The notes beneath the pieces were generated by a model, which had not been told where the DNA came from, did not search any database, and saw only the letters and a list, made by a program, of their open reading frames with translations. 64,000 nt of DNA from Sphingobacterium sp. JB170. GTDB taxonomy: Bacteria; Bacteroidota; Bacteroidia; Sphingobacteriales; Sphingobacteriaceae. Positions 36,725-45,065 of the stretch are shown here, one piece after another (position 1 is the first letter of the stretch; the number at the start of each line of letters is the position of its first letter). The position numbers and the translations under genes were made by a program. The stretch covers positions 1 to 64,000 of the forward strand of contig NZ_FUKU01000061.1 in NCBI RefSeq assembly GCF_900163865.1. Direction: 5' to 3'.

Positions 36725-36741
36725 GATTAAACACTGTGTTT
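36725..36741. promoter_or_regulatory. Degenerate operator-like repeat next to copy 2
   Basis: AAACAC-T-GTGTTT (36729-36741) is a perfect 6-1-6 inverted repeat sharing the AACACTGT core of the other sites. It directly adjoins copy 2, so two regulator dimers could bind side by side. Confidence 0.45.
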
Positions 36742-36757
36742 TTTTTCGTAAAAAAAT

Positions 36758-37357
36758 TTAGTCTGATAATGTTTGTGTTATGCCCGAAATGGCATCTTTT
36801 AAAATTTCTTGATTGGTGATTTCACCGTTGCCCTGATTGACCAAGTTAATAGAAATTAATCCATGGATAACCGACCAAAATGTAAAATATTTTCGACTCA
36901 CCGTTTCTTCGTTGCCATTTCGCTCGATGATTATTTGACGAATTACATTAACGATAATTGTACAATACGCGGTTGGCATTTTATAATCGTCACTTTGCGC
37001 GCAGCATTGTGTTCCGACGCCAAACATGAGTTGATAGAGTTCTTTTTCTTCAAAAGCGAAATCCCAGTAACTAAGCCACATTGCTTCGAGTTGGTTTTCT
37101 AATGTTGTCTCGCTTTCTTTTGCTATTTTAATTTGTTTCGAAAGGAGAATGAACCCTTGTCTGGCAAGCTCGTTGAGAATTGCTTCTTTGTTGGCGAAAT
37201 ATTCATAAATCATGGGGGCGGTGTACTCAATAATATCCGCAATTTTACGCATACTAAGAGCCTGCCAGCCCTCTTTCTTGACGATTTCAAGAGAGGCAGT
37301 CAGAATGTTAATTCTGTTGTCGTCTTTTTGTCTTTGTATGCGTTCTTTGCTTCCCAT
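36758..37357 (-). CDS. TetR/AcrR-family transcriptional repressor of the RND pump
   Basis: A 199-residue regulator. N-terminal HTH at about residues 15-60 (ILTASLEIVKKEGWQALSMRKIADIIEYTAPMIYEYFANKEAIL), then an all-helical ligand domain with a LEAMWLSYWDFAFEEKELYQLMFG segment of the TetR_C/WHG type found in Bacteroidota. It is the first gene before the pump operon, same strand. A 17-bp operator copy lies 21 bp upstream of its ATG (37378-37394), and two more lie before the MFP gene. It probably represses itself and the pump, with relief by a pump substrate. Confidence 0.9.
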   Translation of the reverse strand: MGSKERIQRQKDDNRINILTASLEIVKKEGWQALSMRKIADIIEYTAPMIYEYFANKEAILNELARQGFILLSKQIKIAKESETTLENQLEAMWLSYWDFAFEEKELYQLMFGVGTQCCAQSDDYKMPTAYCTIIVNVIRQIIIERNGNEETVSRKYFTFWSVIHGLISINLVNQGNGEITNQEILKDAISGITQTLSD

Positions 37358-37377
37358 TCACTAATTAGTATAAAACT

Positions 37378-37394
37378 ATTTAACAGTGTTAGAC
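37378..37394. promoter_or_regulatory. TetR operator copy 3, upstream of tetR
   Basis: ATTTAACA-G-TGTTAGAC, the same site as before the pump genes with two changes in the right arm. It lies 21 bp upstream of the TetR start, giving autoregulation. Confidence 0.7.
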
Positions 37395-37954
37395 AAAGGT
37401 GCGGTTATTTTAGAAAATTATTGACATGAAAAAGTCATTTACATAAAAAATCTAAATTCCTATTAATAGCGATTTCCAAATTATAGCCAAATTTAATATT
37501 AGACTTCGTTATCAATGACCTTTTTGTCATAATTTTTTAGTTCAAATCGTCCTCGATTATAGGCGCGAACCTGATAGTAAATGGGATCTCGGTTACTATA
37601 CAGTTGCTCAGAATCTGGTGTATGTGGAATTGGGTGTGTTGACTCCAAATAAGGTGAACATTAGATTATAAAAACTGGTCTCAACGAATTTCTTTCCAAA
37701 ACAACATGGCATAGGTTGATGCAGTAAAGAATTGCTTTGCGCTTGCGTCGTAATAATTATTCGATTTTTGCAAAACTCAACCTTTGGAAGATATCTGTAA
37801 AATACCTCTCAAATGAAATTTACAATAACCATAGAAAGTTCATCGCTATTTGGGGAGCCCAAAGTAGGTCCACAGATACTAAAGTGTCGAATTGCTAAAA
37901 CAGGGGCGGGGGTTGAAAATAATAAAAAGTTAGAACAGTATTGCCGCTAATAGG
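37395..37954. other. Intergenic region between tetR and the alpha/beta hydrolase
   Basis: There is no complete gene in this region. It contains a short protein-like open frame on the minus strand (listed separately), AT-rich sequence and a G-rich stretch (acaggggcgggggttg, about 37900-37915) of unknown meaning. Promoters for the two divergent genes should be at its ends. Confidence 0.4.
37499..37657 (-). pseudogene. Possible gene remnant, about 53 codons
   Basis: A stop-to-stop frame reads CSPYLESTHPIPHTPDSEQL, then continues with RDPIYYQVRAYNRGRFELKN and ends in a stop at 37499-37501. It has protein-like composition but no ATG or other good start, and I do not recognise a family. It may be the 3' end of a gene that lost its start. 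Confidence 0.25.
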
Positions 37955-37969
37955 TTATACTTAGTATAA
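37955..37969. promoter_or_regulatory. 15-bp palindrome upstream of the alpha/beta hydrolase
   Basis: TTATACT-T-AGTATAA is a perfect 7-1-7 inverted repeat lying 27 bp before the hydrolase ATG. It could be an operator or mark the promoter; no regulator gene is adjacent to suggest which protein binds. Confidence 0.4.
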
Positions 37970-37996
37970 GGACAATCACTTTTTAAAATATTCACT

Positions 37997-38983
37997 ATGG
38001 CACAGCAAAGACAACCGGTAGCGGCAGCGAAGGACGAGCGCATCTCCAAAGACATTCGTGACTTTTTAACAGAATTGAATAGCGGCGATGATGCGCCCAT
38101 AGAATCTCTAGCGCCTGATGAAGCTCGTCAAGTTTTAATCGGCGCCCAAGACTCCGTGAGGTTCAATTATTTGGATATACAGGAATCTGAACAGACAATC
38201 TCATCGGAGGGCATTGATGTCAATATACATATTATCAAACCAAAGAACGCTGCCGAAATATTACCGGTATTTATGTTTTTTCATGGTGGTGGGTGGATCC
38301 TGGGGGATTACCCTACGCATAAGCGGCTGGTGCGCGACCTGGTCGTGAGCAGCGGGGCCGTAGCTGTCTTTCCTGATTATACCCCTTCGCCCGAAGCACA
38401 GTTTCCCGTAGCGATCAATGAAGCCTATGCGGCCACTAAATGGGTACAGGAAAATGGAGCGCAAATTGGTGTTGATGGTAATAAACTAGCTGTAGTAGGA
38501 AATAGTGTAGGAGGGAATATGGCTGCTGTGGTCGCCTTGATGGCTAAAGATATGCAAGGACCTTCGATAATGCAGCAGATACTATTGTGGCCCGTTACCG
38601 ACGCGGACTTCACCCGAAGCTCCTATACGGAATTTGCCCAAGAGCGTTTTCTGACAGCCCCAATGATGAAATGGATGTGGGACAATTATCTTCCAGACCT
38701 AGATGCTCGCAAAGACAAGTATGCCTCACCACTTCAAGCGCAAGTCGAGCAGCTCAACGGTTTGCCGCCAACACTAATACAAATAGCAGAAAATGATATT
38801 CTACATGATGAGGCCGTCGCATATGGACGAAAGCTTGATCAAGCTGGGGTACCCACAGTTATTAGCGAGTACCGTGGATTTATTCACGATTATGGTATGT
38901 TAAATCCGCTAGCACATATTCCAGCAGTACAAGTAGCCATTCAACAAGCGGCAAGCGTGCTTAAAGGCGTATTATTTAAATAG
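37997..38983 (+). CDS. Alpha/beta hydrolase, hormone-sensitive-lipase (HSL) type esterase
   Basis: A 328-residue enzyme with the HSL oxyanion-hole motif HGGGW (96-100). The nucleophile is S170 in GNSVGG, a GxSxG-type elbow. The catalytic Asp is D267 (ENDILHDE), followed after three residues by a short acidic run, and the catalytic His is H297 (FIHDYG). No signal peptide is evident (MAQQRQPVAAAKDERISK), so it acts in the cytoplasm on small acyl esters. It appears to be a single-gene unit preceded by a 15-bp palindrome. Its start has a weak AT-rich leader as usual in this group. Confidence 0.9.
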   Translation: MAQQRQPVAAAKDERISKDIRDFLTELNSGDDAPIESLAPDEARQVLIGAQDSVRFNYLDIQESEQTISSEGIDVNIHIIKPKNAAEILPVFMFFHGGGWILGDYPTHKRLVRDLVVSSGAVAVFPDYTPSPEAQFPVAINEAYAATKWVQENGAQIGVDGNKLAVVGNSVGGNMAAVVALMAKDMQGPSIMQQILLWPVTDADFTRSSYTEFAQERFLTAPMMKWMWDNYLPDLDARKDKYASPLQAQVEQLNGLPPTLIQIAENDILHDEAVAYGRKLDQAGVPTVISEYRGFIHDYGMLNPLAHIPAVQVAIQQAASVLKGVLFK

Positions 38984-39174
38984 CAGGACTTCTAGATGCG
39001 CCGCAGCGCGATGAATCGCCGAAAGCGGCCTTTGGATGAAATTCTTCGCCCTAATTTAGTGATCGCGGATCGATCGTTATACTCGTCACATATCTAGCTA
39101 CTTGACTCTATGGGTGTTTCGGATAGCGATGAACTAATCCGCAAATTTATGCAGGTAATTGACTAACGAGCCAG

Positions 39175-39921
39175 CTATTTTTTGTCTCGCTGTTGAGCGG
39201 TATATGCCGCGTAACTATTTTTGATATAGACATGCGAGTCGTAGCTCGTCCACGCGCGAACCTGCTCGTAGTGAGGGCGAAATTTGTCCATAAATTCGTT
39301 TACCTCCGCGTTGGATAAAGGGACTATAGACTGTATTAAATCGACATTAAAGAATTCGTCTACTTTTTCGTCGTTCTTTCCTTTGGCGATAGTTTGGGAC
39401 ATTTTGCGTGCATGCTTTCCATGTTTCGAAAGGAGTTCATAAAAAAAAGTGATTGGCTTTCCACCAAACGGAGACAGTAACGCGATTGGCGGCTTGCCTT
39501 GATAATAGATGCCGTTTTTCTTGTTGTTCTCTTCCGCGATGTTTTTGAGGTTTTGTAGTGTCGAGTTTCCACTGCGGCCGAAAACGATAACTTGATCGAG
39601 TTGAATCCTTGTCCTGGTAAGCAATATCGTGTCGGGAAGATCTTCCGCAACTTCCCCGACGGTATTCCAACCGTCTGCGCGTAATTCAAGGCTATCCCCC
39701 GGACTACACAAGATGCTGAAGTTCCCCCGGTTATCGGACAATTCACGAATATTTCGAGTGAGGTTTGATATAGCGACGCCTTCCAATACCACGGTACGGT
39801 CTATGGATAATACGGTACCTGCCCGAACAGTTGGCGATTGCGCACACCCCGGATCAGGGTAAAATAATACTGAATATAGGACGAATAACCATAAGTTGCT
39901 CCTCGTGTAGTTTAGTTGCAT
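39175..39921 (-). CDS. Exported protein with carboxypeptidase-regulatory-like domain
   Basis: A 248-residue exported protein. Signal peptide about 1-27 (LYSVLFYPDPGCAQ). The beta-sandwich domain (about 33-115, AGTVLSIDRTVVLEGVAISN, then DNRGNFSILCSPGDSLELRADGW) is like the N-terminal domain of TonB-dependent receptors and regulatory carboxypeptidase modules. The rest is helical and charged (NLKNIAEENNKKNGIYYQGKP). Similar proteins are common in Bacteroidota without known role. It is apparently a single gene. Confidence 0.75.
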   Translation of the reverse strand: MQLNYTRSNLWLFVLYSVLFYPDPGCAQSPTVRAGTVLSIDRTVVLEGVAISNLTRNIRELSDNRGNFSILCSPGDSLELRADGWNTVGEVAEDLPDTILLTRTRIQLDQVIVFGRSGNSTLQNLKNIAEENNKKNGIYYQGKPPIALLSPFGGKPITFFYELLSKHGKHARKMSQTIAKGKNDEKVDEFFNVDLIQSIVPLSNAEVNEFMDKFRPHYEQVRAWTSYDSHVYIKNSYAAYTAQQRDKK

Positions 39922-40034
39922 AGCTATAAAAATAACAAGCTTATCCCAATAAAAATACGGTTAATTCTACTTCTTTCGGGGTTAAGTTTTGTTAAAAACT
40001 CCCGCAAAGATTAACAATTGATGCACCGAAGAGT

Positions 40035-41303
40035 TTAGGTGGGCTCCTTTACGCCTAATTTATCATGCAGGAGTACCGGGTCTAGTCCTTTTTCATACTT
40101 GGCGATGACGATTGTTGCGGCAGCATTTCCGATAATGTTGGTAATTGCGCGAGCTTCGCTCATAAACCGATCGATGCCGAGTATCAAACCGACCGCTTCA
40201 ACCGGTACATGTCCTACTACAGGTAGCGTGGCTGCTAACGTAACAAATCCGCTGCCAGTCACGCCGGCCGCTCCTTTGGAAGTAAGCAGTAGAACGAGTA
40301 ACAACGTGATTTCTTGCTGAAGACTCAGATGCATGTTGAGCGCCTGTGAAATAAATACTGCAGCCATCGTAAGGTAGATACAGGTGCCATCTAAATTAAA
40401 GGAGTATCCCGTAGGAATCACTAAGCCTACAATTGGCTTTGAACATCCTGCATGTTCGAGCTTTTGCATCAACCCAGGCAGGGCAGACTCTGAGGATGAA
40501 GTACCAAGGACAATGAGTAATTCTTCCTTAATATATTTTAGTAGTTTGAAAATATTCACCCGCGCATAGATATACAGTACGCCGCCGATTACGCAAATAA
40601 TGAACACCAAGCATGTAGCATAGAAGCTAACCATTAACAGACCTAGTGAGGAAAGCGCCTCGATACCATACTTCCCAATCGTAAACCCCATCGCACCCAT
40701 TGCGCCGATTGGCGCCAGGTACATAATGATCCTTATAACCGCAAAAATTCCCTTGAGGAAAGACTGCAACACCGTGATAACCGGCTCTGCGGAATTTTGG
40801 CCTATCTTGGTCAGACCGATACCAAAAAGAACCGCGACGAGCAGCACTTGCAGTAGATTATCCGAGGCAACTGCGGCAATCACATTGTCAGGTATTATCC
40901 CTAACAGGAAGCTCATCACATCATTTTGTTCGGTAGACTTTTGTACATAGTCAACTATTGCCGTGGGGTCTAGGCTCTTCGGATCGACATTCATTCCCGT
41001 GCCCGGTTGAATGACATTGACAAACACAAGACCGATCAACAGCGCAACCGTCGTCATAATCTCAAAGTAAATCAAGGAGCTTAAACCAATTCTTCCCACC
41101 TTCTTGACATCTTGCATACCCGCAATACCGATTACAATTGAACTAAATATCAATGGCGCAATAATCATCTTGATGAGCTTGATAAAGCCATCGCCAAATG
41201 GTTTCAATTCAATCGCAAAATCGGGATAGAATACGCCGCAGAAAATTCCAATAAGTATACCCAGAATAACTTGGACATATAAGCTGGAGAAGAATTTCTT
41301 CAT
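40035..41303 (-). CDS. Dicarboxylate/amino acid:cation symporter (DctA/GltP type)
   Basis: A 422-residue inner-membrane carrier of the DAACS family, trimeric in known members, importing C4-dicarboxylates or acidic amino acids with H+ or Na+. Visible are the N-terminal FFSSLYVQVILGILIGIFCGV, the Ser-rich hairpin GTSSSESALPGLMQKLE, the motif PTGYSFNLDGT and the C-terminal substrate region (GIDRFMSEARAITNIIGNAAATIVIAKYE). The R in 'MSEARAITN' and 'NIIGNA' pattern are closer to DctA/GltP than to serine/threonine transporters. Single gene on the minus strand. Confidence 0.9.
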   Translation of the reverse strand: MKKFFSSLYVQVILGILIGIFCGVFYPDFAIELKPFGDGFIKLIKMIIAPLIFSSIVIGIAGMQDVKKVGRIGLSSLIYFEIMTTVALLIGLVFVNVIQPGTGMNVDPKSLDPTAIVDYVQKSTEQNDVMSFLLGIIPDNVIAAVASDNLLQVLLVAVLFGIGLTKIGQNSAEPVITVLQSFLKGIFAVIRIIMYLAPIGAMGAMGFTIGKYGIEALSSLGLLMVSFYATCLVFIICVIGGVLYIYARVNIFKLLKYIKEELLIVLGTSSSESALPGLMQKLEHAGCSKPIVGLVIPTGYSFNLDGTCIYLTMAAVFISQALNMHLSLQQEITLLLVLLLTSKGAAGVTGSGFVTLAATLPVVGHVPVEAVGLILGIDRFMSEARAITNIIGNAAATIVIAKYEKGLDPVLLHDKLGVKEPT

Positions 41304-41526
41304 AGTTTGTGTGGTTTATTAAAAAACGTATAGTTTTAAAATAGTTAGCTATATTTTGATGTCGTTAATATACGGGCAGTACATTTAAACCGTTAGGCGC
41401 ATTTTAAGGATACCGATCATGCAATTTAGGCATCGGCGGATAAATATACAAAAATGGTCTAGATCTGCTGCGCTCGCATGCTACTTTTTCCATGTAGCGG
41501 ATTTTGCCCCAGCAGGAGCGAAGGTC

Positions 41527-41748
41527 TTAACAGTAAAAGGTTTCAATGTATAAGTCTTCTACTTTTTTACGCGCCCACGGGGTTTTGCGTAGGAAAGTTA
41601 AGGAAGAATTCATACTCGGGTTCTCCACAAAGCAATTGATTCTTACAATTTGCCCTAAGGGTTTCCATCCACCGTAATGCGCTAATAATTCTTCAATTAT
41701 AGTGTCCAGTCTTTTACCATGCAATGGGTTGTTCTTTTGTGTTTCCAT
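41527..41748 (-). CDS. VF530-family (DUF2132) small DNA-binding protein
   Basis: A 73-residue basic protein. [20 protein letters not shown], followed by [20 protein letters not shown] and [12 protein letters not shown], covers nearly the whole protein and matches the VF530/DUF2132 family, whose founding member from Vibrio fischeri has a DNA-binding fold by structure. Cellular role unknown. It stands alone on the minus strand. Upstream is an inverted repeat GGTAA-AATTC-TTACC (41779-41793) and a 9-bp-arm hairpin (41804-41836). Confidence 0.88.
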   Translation of the reverse strand: METQKNNPLHGKRLDTIIEELLAHYGGWKPLGQIVRINCFVENPSMNSSLTFLRKTPWARKKVEDLYIETFYC

Positions 41749-42196
41749 TACTCAAAATTACGCATAAAAACGGTGTGTGGTAAAATTCTTACCGTTTAAT
41801 TTCGCCTATTTATATCTCAATTTCGGCTAAATAGGCAGGGTTAATCATGAGCGACCCGGGATTATATATTATTTGACAAGATCGGAGCAGACTAACAAAC
41901 ATCCCATAATATTTTTCTATATTTACGTGCCTGGGGAAAAGAACAACTAGTGAACAACCGAATTGAACTAATTGATAATGATATTGCTGTTTCCTAAAAC
42001 TTCGGTAAGCGTTCCTCGATTATCGACATCCGTTTAAGTTTATATGCGTTTGATCCTACAGGCCGTAGATTGTGGGCGTTTGGTCCGGAGAAAACAAATT
42101 AAACAAACCCGACGTGAAAAATTTTGATAGATTGGGATCTAACGCTCGCTGTGTGGTCGTGCCGCAATCTTACAACACGATAAAAAAAGACTTCTT
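41749..42196. other. Intergenic region between VF530-like and FAD oxidoreductase genes
   Basis: No gene seen. It contains the short inverted repeat GGTAA-AATTC-TTACC (41779-41793) near the VF530-like start, and a hairpin with perfect 9-bp arms GCCTATTTA (41804-41812) and TAAATAGGC (41828-41836). The rest is AT-rich leader for the divergent FAD oxidoreductase. Confidence 0.5.
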
Positions 42197-43849
42197 ATGA
42201 AAAAGCTACTATTTACGATTAGCGCTGTAGCCATATTTTTAATAGGCGGCTGTAAGTCAAACCAACGCGATTCGCAAAAGGCGGACCTAATCATATACGG
42301 CGGGACATCAGCGGCCATCACTGCTGCTGTTCAGGCTAAAAAATCAGGAAAGTCCGTTATTATCGTCTCGCCCGACAAACATTTAGGTGGATTATCGTCA
42401 GGTGGACTTGGATTTAGTGATACGGGAGACAAATCTGTGATTGGCGGATTGGCACGAGATTTTTATCACCGTGTATATATGCACTACCAAGATAGCTCAG
42501 CCTGGAGCTGGCAGCAGCAGGATGAATATGGAAACCAGGGACAAGGGACACCAGCAATGGATGGCGAAAATCGAACGATGTGGATATTTGAACCTCATGT
42601 TGCCGAGTCGATATTCGAGGATTACGTTTTAGAATTTGGATTAGTGGTGCACAGGGACGAATGGTTAGACAGGGAACGTGGCGTAGAGTTAGAGGGGAAT
42701 CGTATCGTATCCATCACAACACTTAACGGAAAGACTTATGTCGGAAAAATGTTCATTGATGCGACTTACGAAGGTGACCTGATGGCGGCCGCAGGAGTCA
42801 GCTATCATGTAGGACGAGAAGCCAGAAACACATACAACGAAAAATGGAACGGCGTACAAACGGGTGTCCTTCATCACGGACATTGGTTTAAAAGTGATAT
42901 TAGTCCGTATCGCACTGCGGGAGATAGCTCCAGCGGCCTGTTATATGGTGTTTCGGGGGAGTTTCCCGGCAACTATGGTGAGGCGGACGAGCGCATACAA
43001 GCCTACTGCTTTAGAATGTGCTTGAGTAACGTTCCCCAAAATAAGGTGCCATTCGAAAAGCCAGAAGGCTATGATGCTGAAAATTATGAACTCCTAGCGC
43101 GGGTGTTTGCATCGGGCTGGAGCGAGACCTTTGAGAAGTTTGATGCCATTCCTAATCGGAAAACAGACACAAATAATCACGGTCCATTTAGTACCGATTT
43201 TATCGGAATGAATTATGGCTATCCCGAAAGCACCTATGAAGAGCGAAAAGAGATCATTAAAGCGCACGAACGCTATCAAAAAGGATTAATGTATTTTTTA
43301 GCTAATGATCCTAAAGTGCCTGACGATGTGCGCGCCCGGATGTCCCTGTGGGGGCTTGCTAAAGATGAATTCGTGGATAACGGTAATTGGCCGCATCAGC
43401 TTTATATTCGTGAAGCGCGGCGGATGGTGGGGCAATATGTGATGACCGAACACGATACGTTTAGTGATAAGGAGGTGGCAGATCCCGTCGGGATGGGGTC
43501 CTATGCCCTTGATTCGCATAATGTGCAACGTTATGTAAAGAAAGACGGGTACGTACAAAATGAAGGGGATATCGGCGTCGCGCCCAAACGTGGGGCATAC
43601 AAGATATCCTACGGTTCACTAATCCCTAAAAAAGAGGAGTGTACAAATTTACTGGTCCCGGTATGTCTTTCCAGCTCGCATATAGCTTTCGGAAGCATAC
43701 GTATGGAACCTGTTTTTATGATTCTTGCTCAAAGCGCGGCAATAGCCGCTTCGCTCGCCATTGATGGCGGTATTGATGTGCAAAATGTTTCATACTCGGA
43801 TTTAAAAAAAGAACTCACGATGCAGAAGCAAGTGCTCGCCAAACCCTAA
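42197..43849 (+). CDS. Exported FAD-dependent oxidoreductase (FAD_oxidored, PF12831-type) lipoprotein
   Basis: A 550-residue lipoprotein. Signal peptide ends LIGGC with Cys19. It is followed directly by the dinucleotide-binding beta-alpha-beta unit ADLIIYGGTSAAITAAVQAK (29-48) and SVIIVSPDKHLGGLSSGGLG, the pattern of PF12831 FAD proteins. Then come a long domain with HVGREARNTYNEKWNGVQTG and a closing FAD segment (IRMEPVFMILAQSAAIAASLAID). Related proteins occur in sugar-utilisation loci, and some are annotated xanthan-lyase-like; the substrate is unknown. A folded flavoprotein with a lipoprotein signal would need FAD in the periplasm or export after assembly, which is unusual. Confidence 0.85.
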   Translation: MKKLLFTISAVAIFLIGGCKSNQRDSQKADLIIYGGTSAAITAAVQAKKSGKSVIIVSPDKHLGGLSSGGLGFSDTGDKSVIGGLARDFYHRVYMHYQDSSAWSWQQQDEYGNQGQGTPAMDGENRTMWIFEPHVAESIFEDYVLEFGLVVHRDEWLDRERGVELEGNRIVSITTLNGKTYVGKMFIDATYEGDLMAAAGVSYHVGREARNTYNEKWNGVQTGVLHHGHWFKSDISPYRTAGDSSSGLLYGVSGEFPGNYGEADERIQAYCFRMCLSNVPQNKVPFEKPEGYDAENYELLARVFASGWSETFEKFDAIPNRKTDTNNHGPFSTDFIGMNYGYPESTYEERKEIIKAHERYQKGLMYFLANDPKVPDDVRARMSLWGLAKDEFVDNGNWPHQLYIREARRMVGQYVMTEHDTFSDKEVADPVGMGSYALDSHNVQRYVKKDGYVQNEGDIGVAPKRGAYKISYGSLIPKKEECTNLLVPVCLSSSHIAFGSIRMEPVFMILAQSAAIAASLAIDGGIDVQNVSYSDLKKELTMQKQVLAKP

Positions 43850-43905
43850 GCAAGGTAAAATATGGGGTGCGAACCACTTCATTTAAGATTTAGCGGACTT
43901 GTCAC

Positions 43906-43925
43906 TAAATTATTTAAATAGTTTA
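43906..43925. promoter_or_regulatory. AT-rich 20-bp palindrome upstream of the ECF sigma factor
   Basis: TAAATTATTT / AAATAGTTTA is symmetric with one mismatched pair and lies 33 bp before the sigma-factor ATG. It could be part of its promoter or operator; AT-rich palindromes arise easily by chance here. Confidence 0.3.
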
Positions 43926-43958
43926 AAGTAAAAGCGGGATTTATTCGTCTATACTATT

Positions 43959-44534
43959 ATGGATAGGCTCTACCCAGAAAACATGGCGGAAAAAAATGCT
44001 CGATCATTTGCGGCGGTTGTAAAAACTTATAGCAACCAATTGATGCACTTTGTGAAAGCGAGGGTTAGCAAGGCTGTGGATGCGGAAGATATTCTGCAGG
44101 AAGTCTGGTATCAATTCTCCCGGATAAGTGATATTGATGGGTTAGAAAATACAGGGGCATGGTTGTACTCGGTTACACGAAATAAAATTACCGACAACTA
44201 TCGAAAAAAGAAAAACGATTCGCTGGAAGATCTGACGGCAGCAAAGGACGAAGAAGACTTTTCCCTTGAGCATTTACTAGTTGCTGATGACAGTAATAAT
44301 CCCGAACTTAAGATCTTTAAAGACATATTTTGGGATGAGTTAATGAAGGCACTAGCCGAGTTACCAGAAAATCAACGTACGGTGTATATTCGTAATGAAA
44401 TTGAAGAGATGACGCTCAAAGAGATAGCCCTGCAGGATGGCGTGAATTTAAAGACCGTAATAAGTAGGAAGGGGTACGCGGTGAAGCATTTGCGTCTTCG
44501 TATGCGTGCGCTGTATGAGGAGTTAAATTATTAA
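43959..44534 (+). CDS. ECF-type RNA polymerase sigma factor
   Basis: A 191-residue sigma-70 family protein. Region 2 is at about residues 15-85 (YSNQLMHFVKARVSKAVDAEDILQEVWYQFSRI, then TGAWLYSVTRNKITDNYRKK). Region 4 is at about 125-180 (ALAELPENQRTVYIRNEIEEMTLKEIAL, NLKTVISRKGYAVKHLR). It is followed after 11 bp by a small membrane protein, probably in one operon. That protein does not look like a classical zinc anti-sigma factor, but a membrane partner beside an ECF sigma is the usual way of control. The target genes are not visible. Confidence 0.92.
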   Translation: MDRLYPENMAEKNARSFAAVVKTYSNQLMHFVKARVSKAVDAEDILQEVWYQFSRISDIDGLENTGAWLYSVTRNKITDNYRKKKNDSLEDLTAAKDEEDFSLEHLLVADDSNNPELKIFKDIFWDELMKALAELPENQRTVYIRNEIEEMTLKEIALQDGVNLKTVISRKGYAVKHLRLRMRALYEELNY

Positions 44535-44545
44535 TATGATGTGCG

Positions 44546-44878
44546 ATGAATAGAAATATGAAAAAAAAGAGCAAAGGAAAGATCGCGCTAATTGTCATAG
44601 CGGTGATCACAATGGTTCTGTTAGTTATCGCGGTCGTGCAATACTTATGGAACTGGCTTATGCCTGATATATTTGGGCTGAAGGAAATTACCTATTGGCA
44701 AGCATTTGGCTTGTTTTTACTCGCGAAATTATTTTTTGGCGGTAAGCCCGGAAGGCCGCGAAGATTTAGGCGCGAATACGATATAGATAGCGGAGATCAA
44801 GATGATCGATCTCCCGAAGATCGAGACCGGTTACGCGAGGAATGGAAAAGACGTTTTCAAGACAAATGTGGCTTTTAA
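44546..44878 (+). CDS. Small membrane protein paired with the ECF sigma factor
   Basis: A 110-residue protein with one strong membrane segment (about 11-32) and a second hydrophobic stretch (about 48-64, YWQAFGLFLLAKLFFGG). After this comes a highly charged cytoplasm-type tail (RPRRFRREYDIDSGDQDDRSPEDRDRL). It begins 11 bp after the sigma factor and is followed by a terminator, so the two form an operon. It may be an unusual anti-sigma or a membrane tether; that is inference from gene order. I do not recognise a named family. Confidence 0.7.
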   Translation: MNRNMKKKSKGKIALIVIAVITMVLLVIAVVQYLWNWLMPDIFGLKEITYWQAFGLFLLAKLFFGGKPGRPRRFRREYDIDSGDQDDRSPEDRDRLREEWKRRFQDKCGF

Positions 44879-44910
44879 GGTGCGTTTGGCTTAAAGTGGG
44901 GAATTAGATA

Positions 44911-44961
44911 AAAAAGGTTCTTTTATTTGGCACAATTCGCTCGATAAAAGAACCCTTTTTT
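44911..44961 (+). terminator. Rho-independent terminator of the sigma-factor operon
   Basis: AAAAAAGGTTCTTTTAT and ATAAAAGAACCCTTTTTT form a long stem around a 17-base loop, with A-rich and U-rich flanks on both sides. It works in both directions and separates this operon from the convergent quinone reductase gene. Confidence 0.85.
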
Positions 44962-45065
44962 GGACCTCTTGGTGCGGCCAATTTCGGTTATACGTACCCG
45001 CAACTATTTTGAAAGTTATAAAGAATGCGAGCCTATATATTTGACCCGATCAGTTAGTAAGTTGC

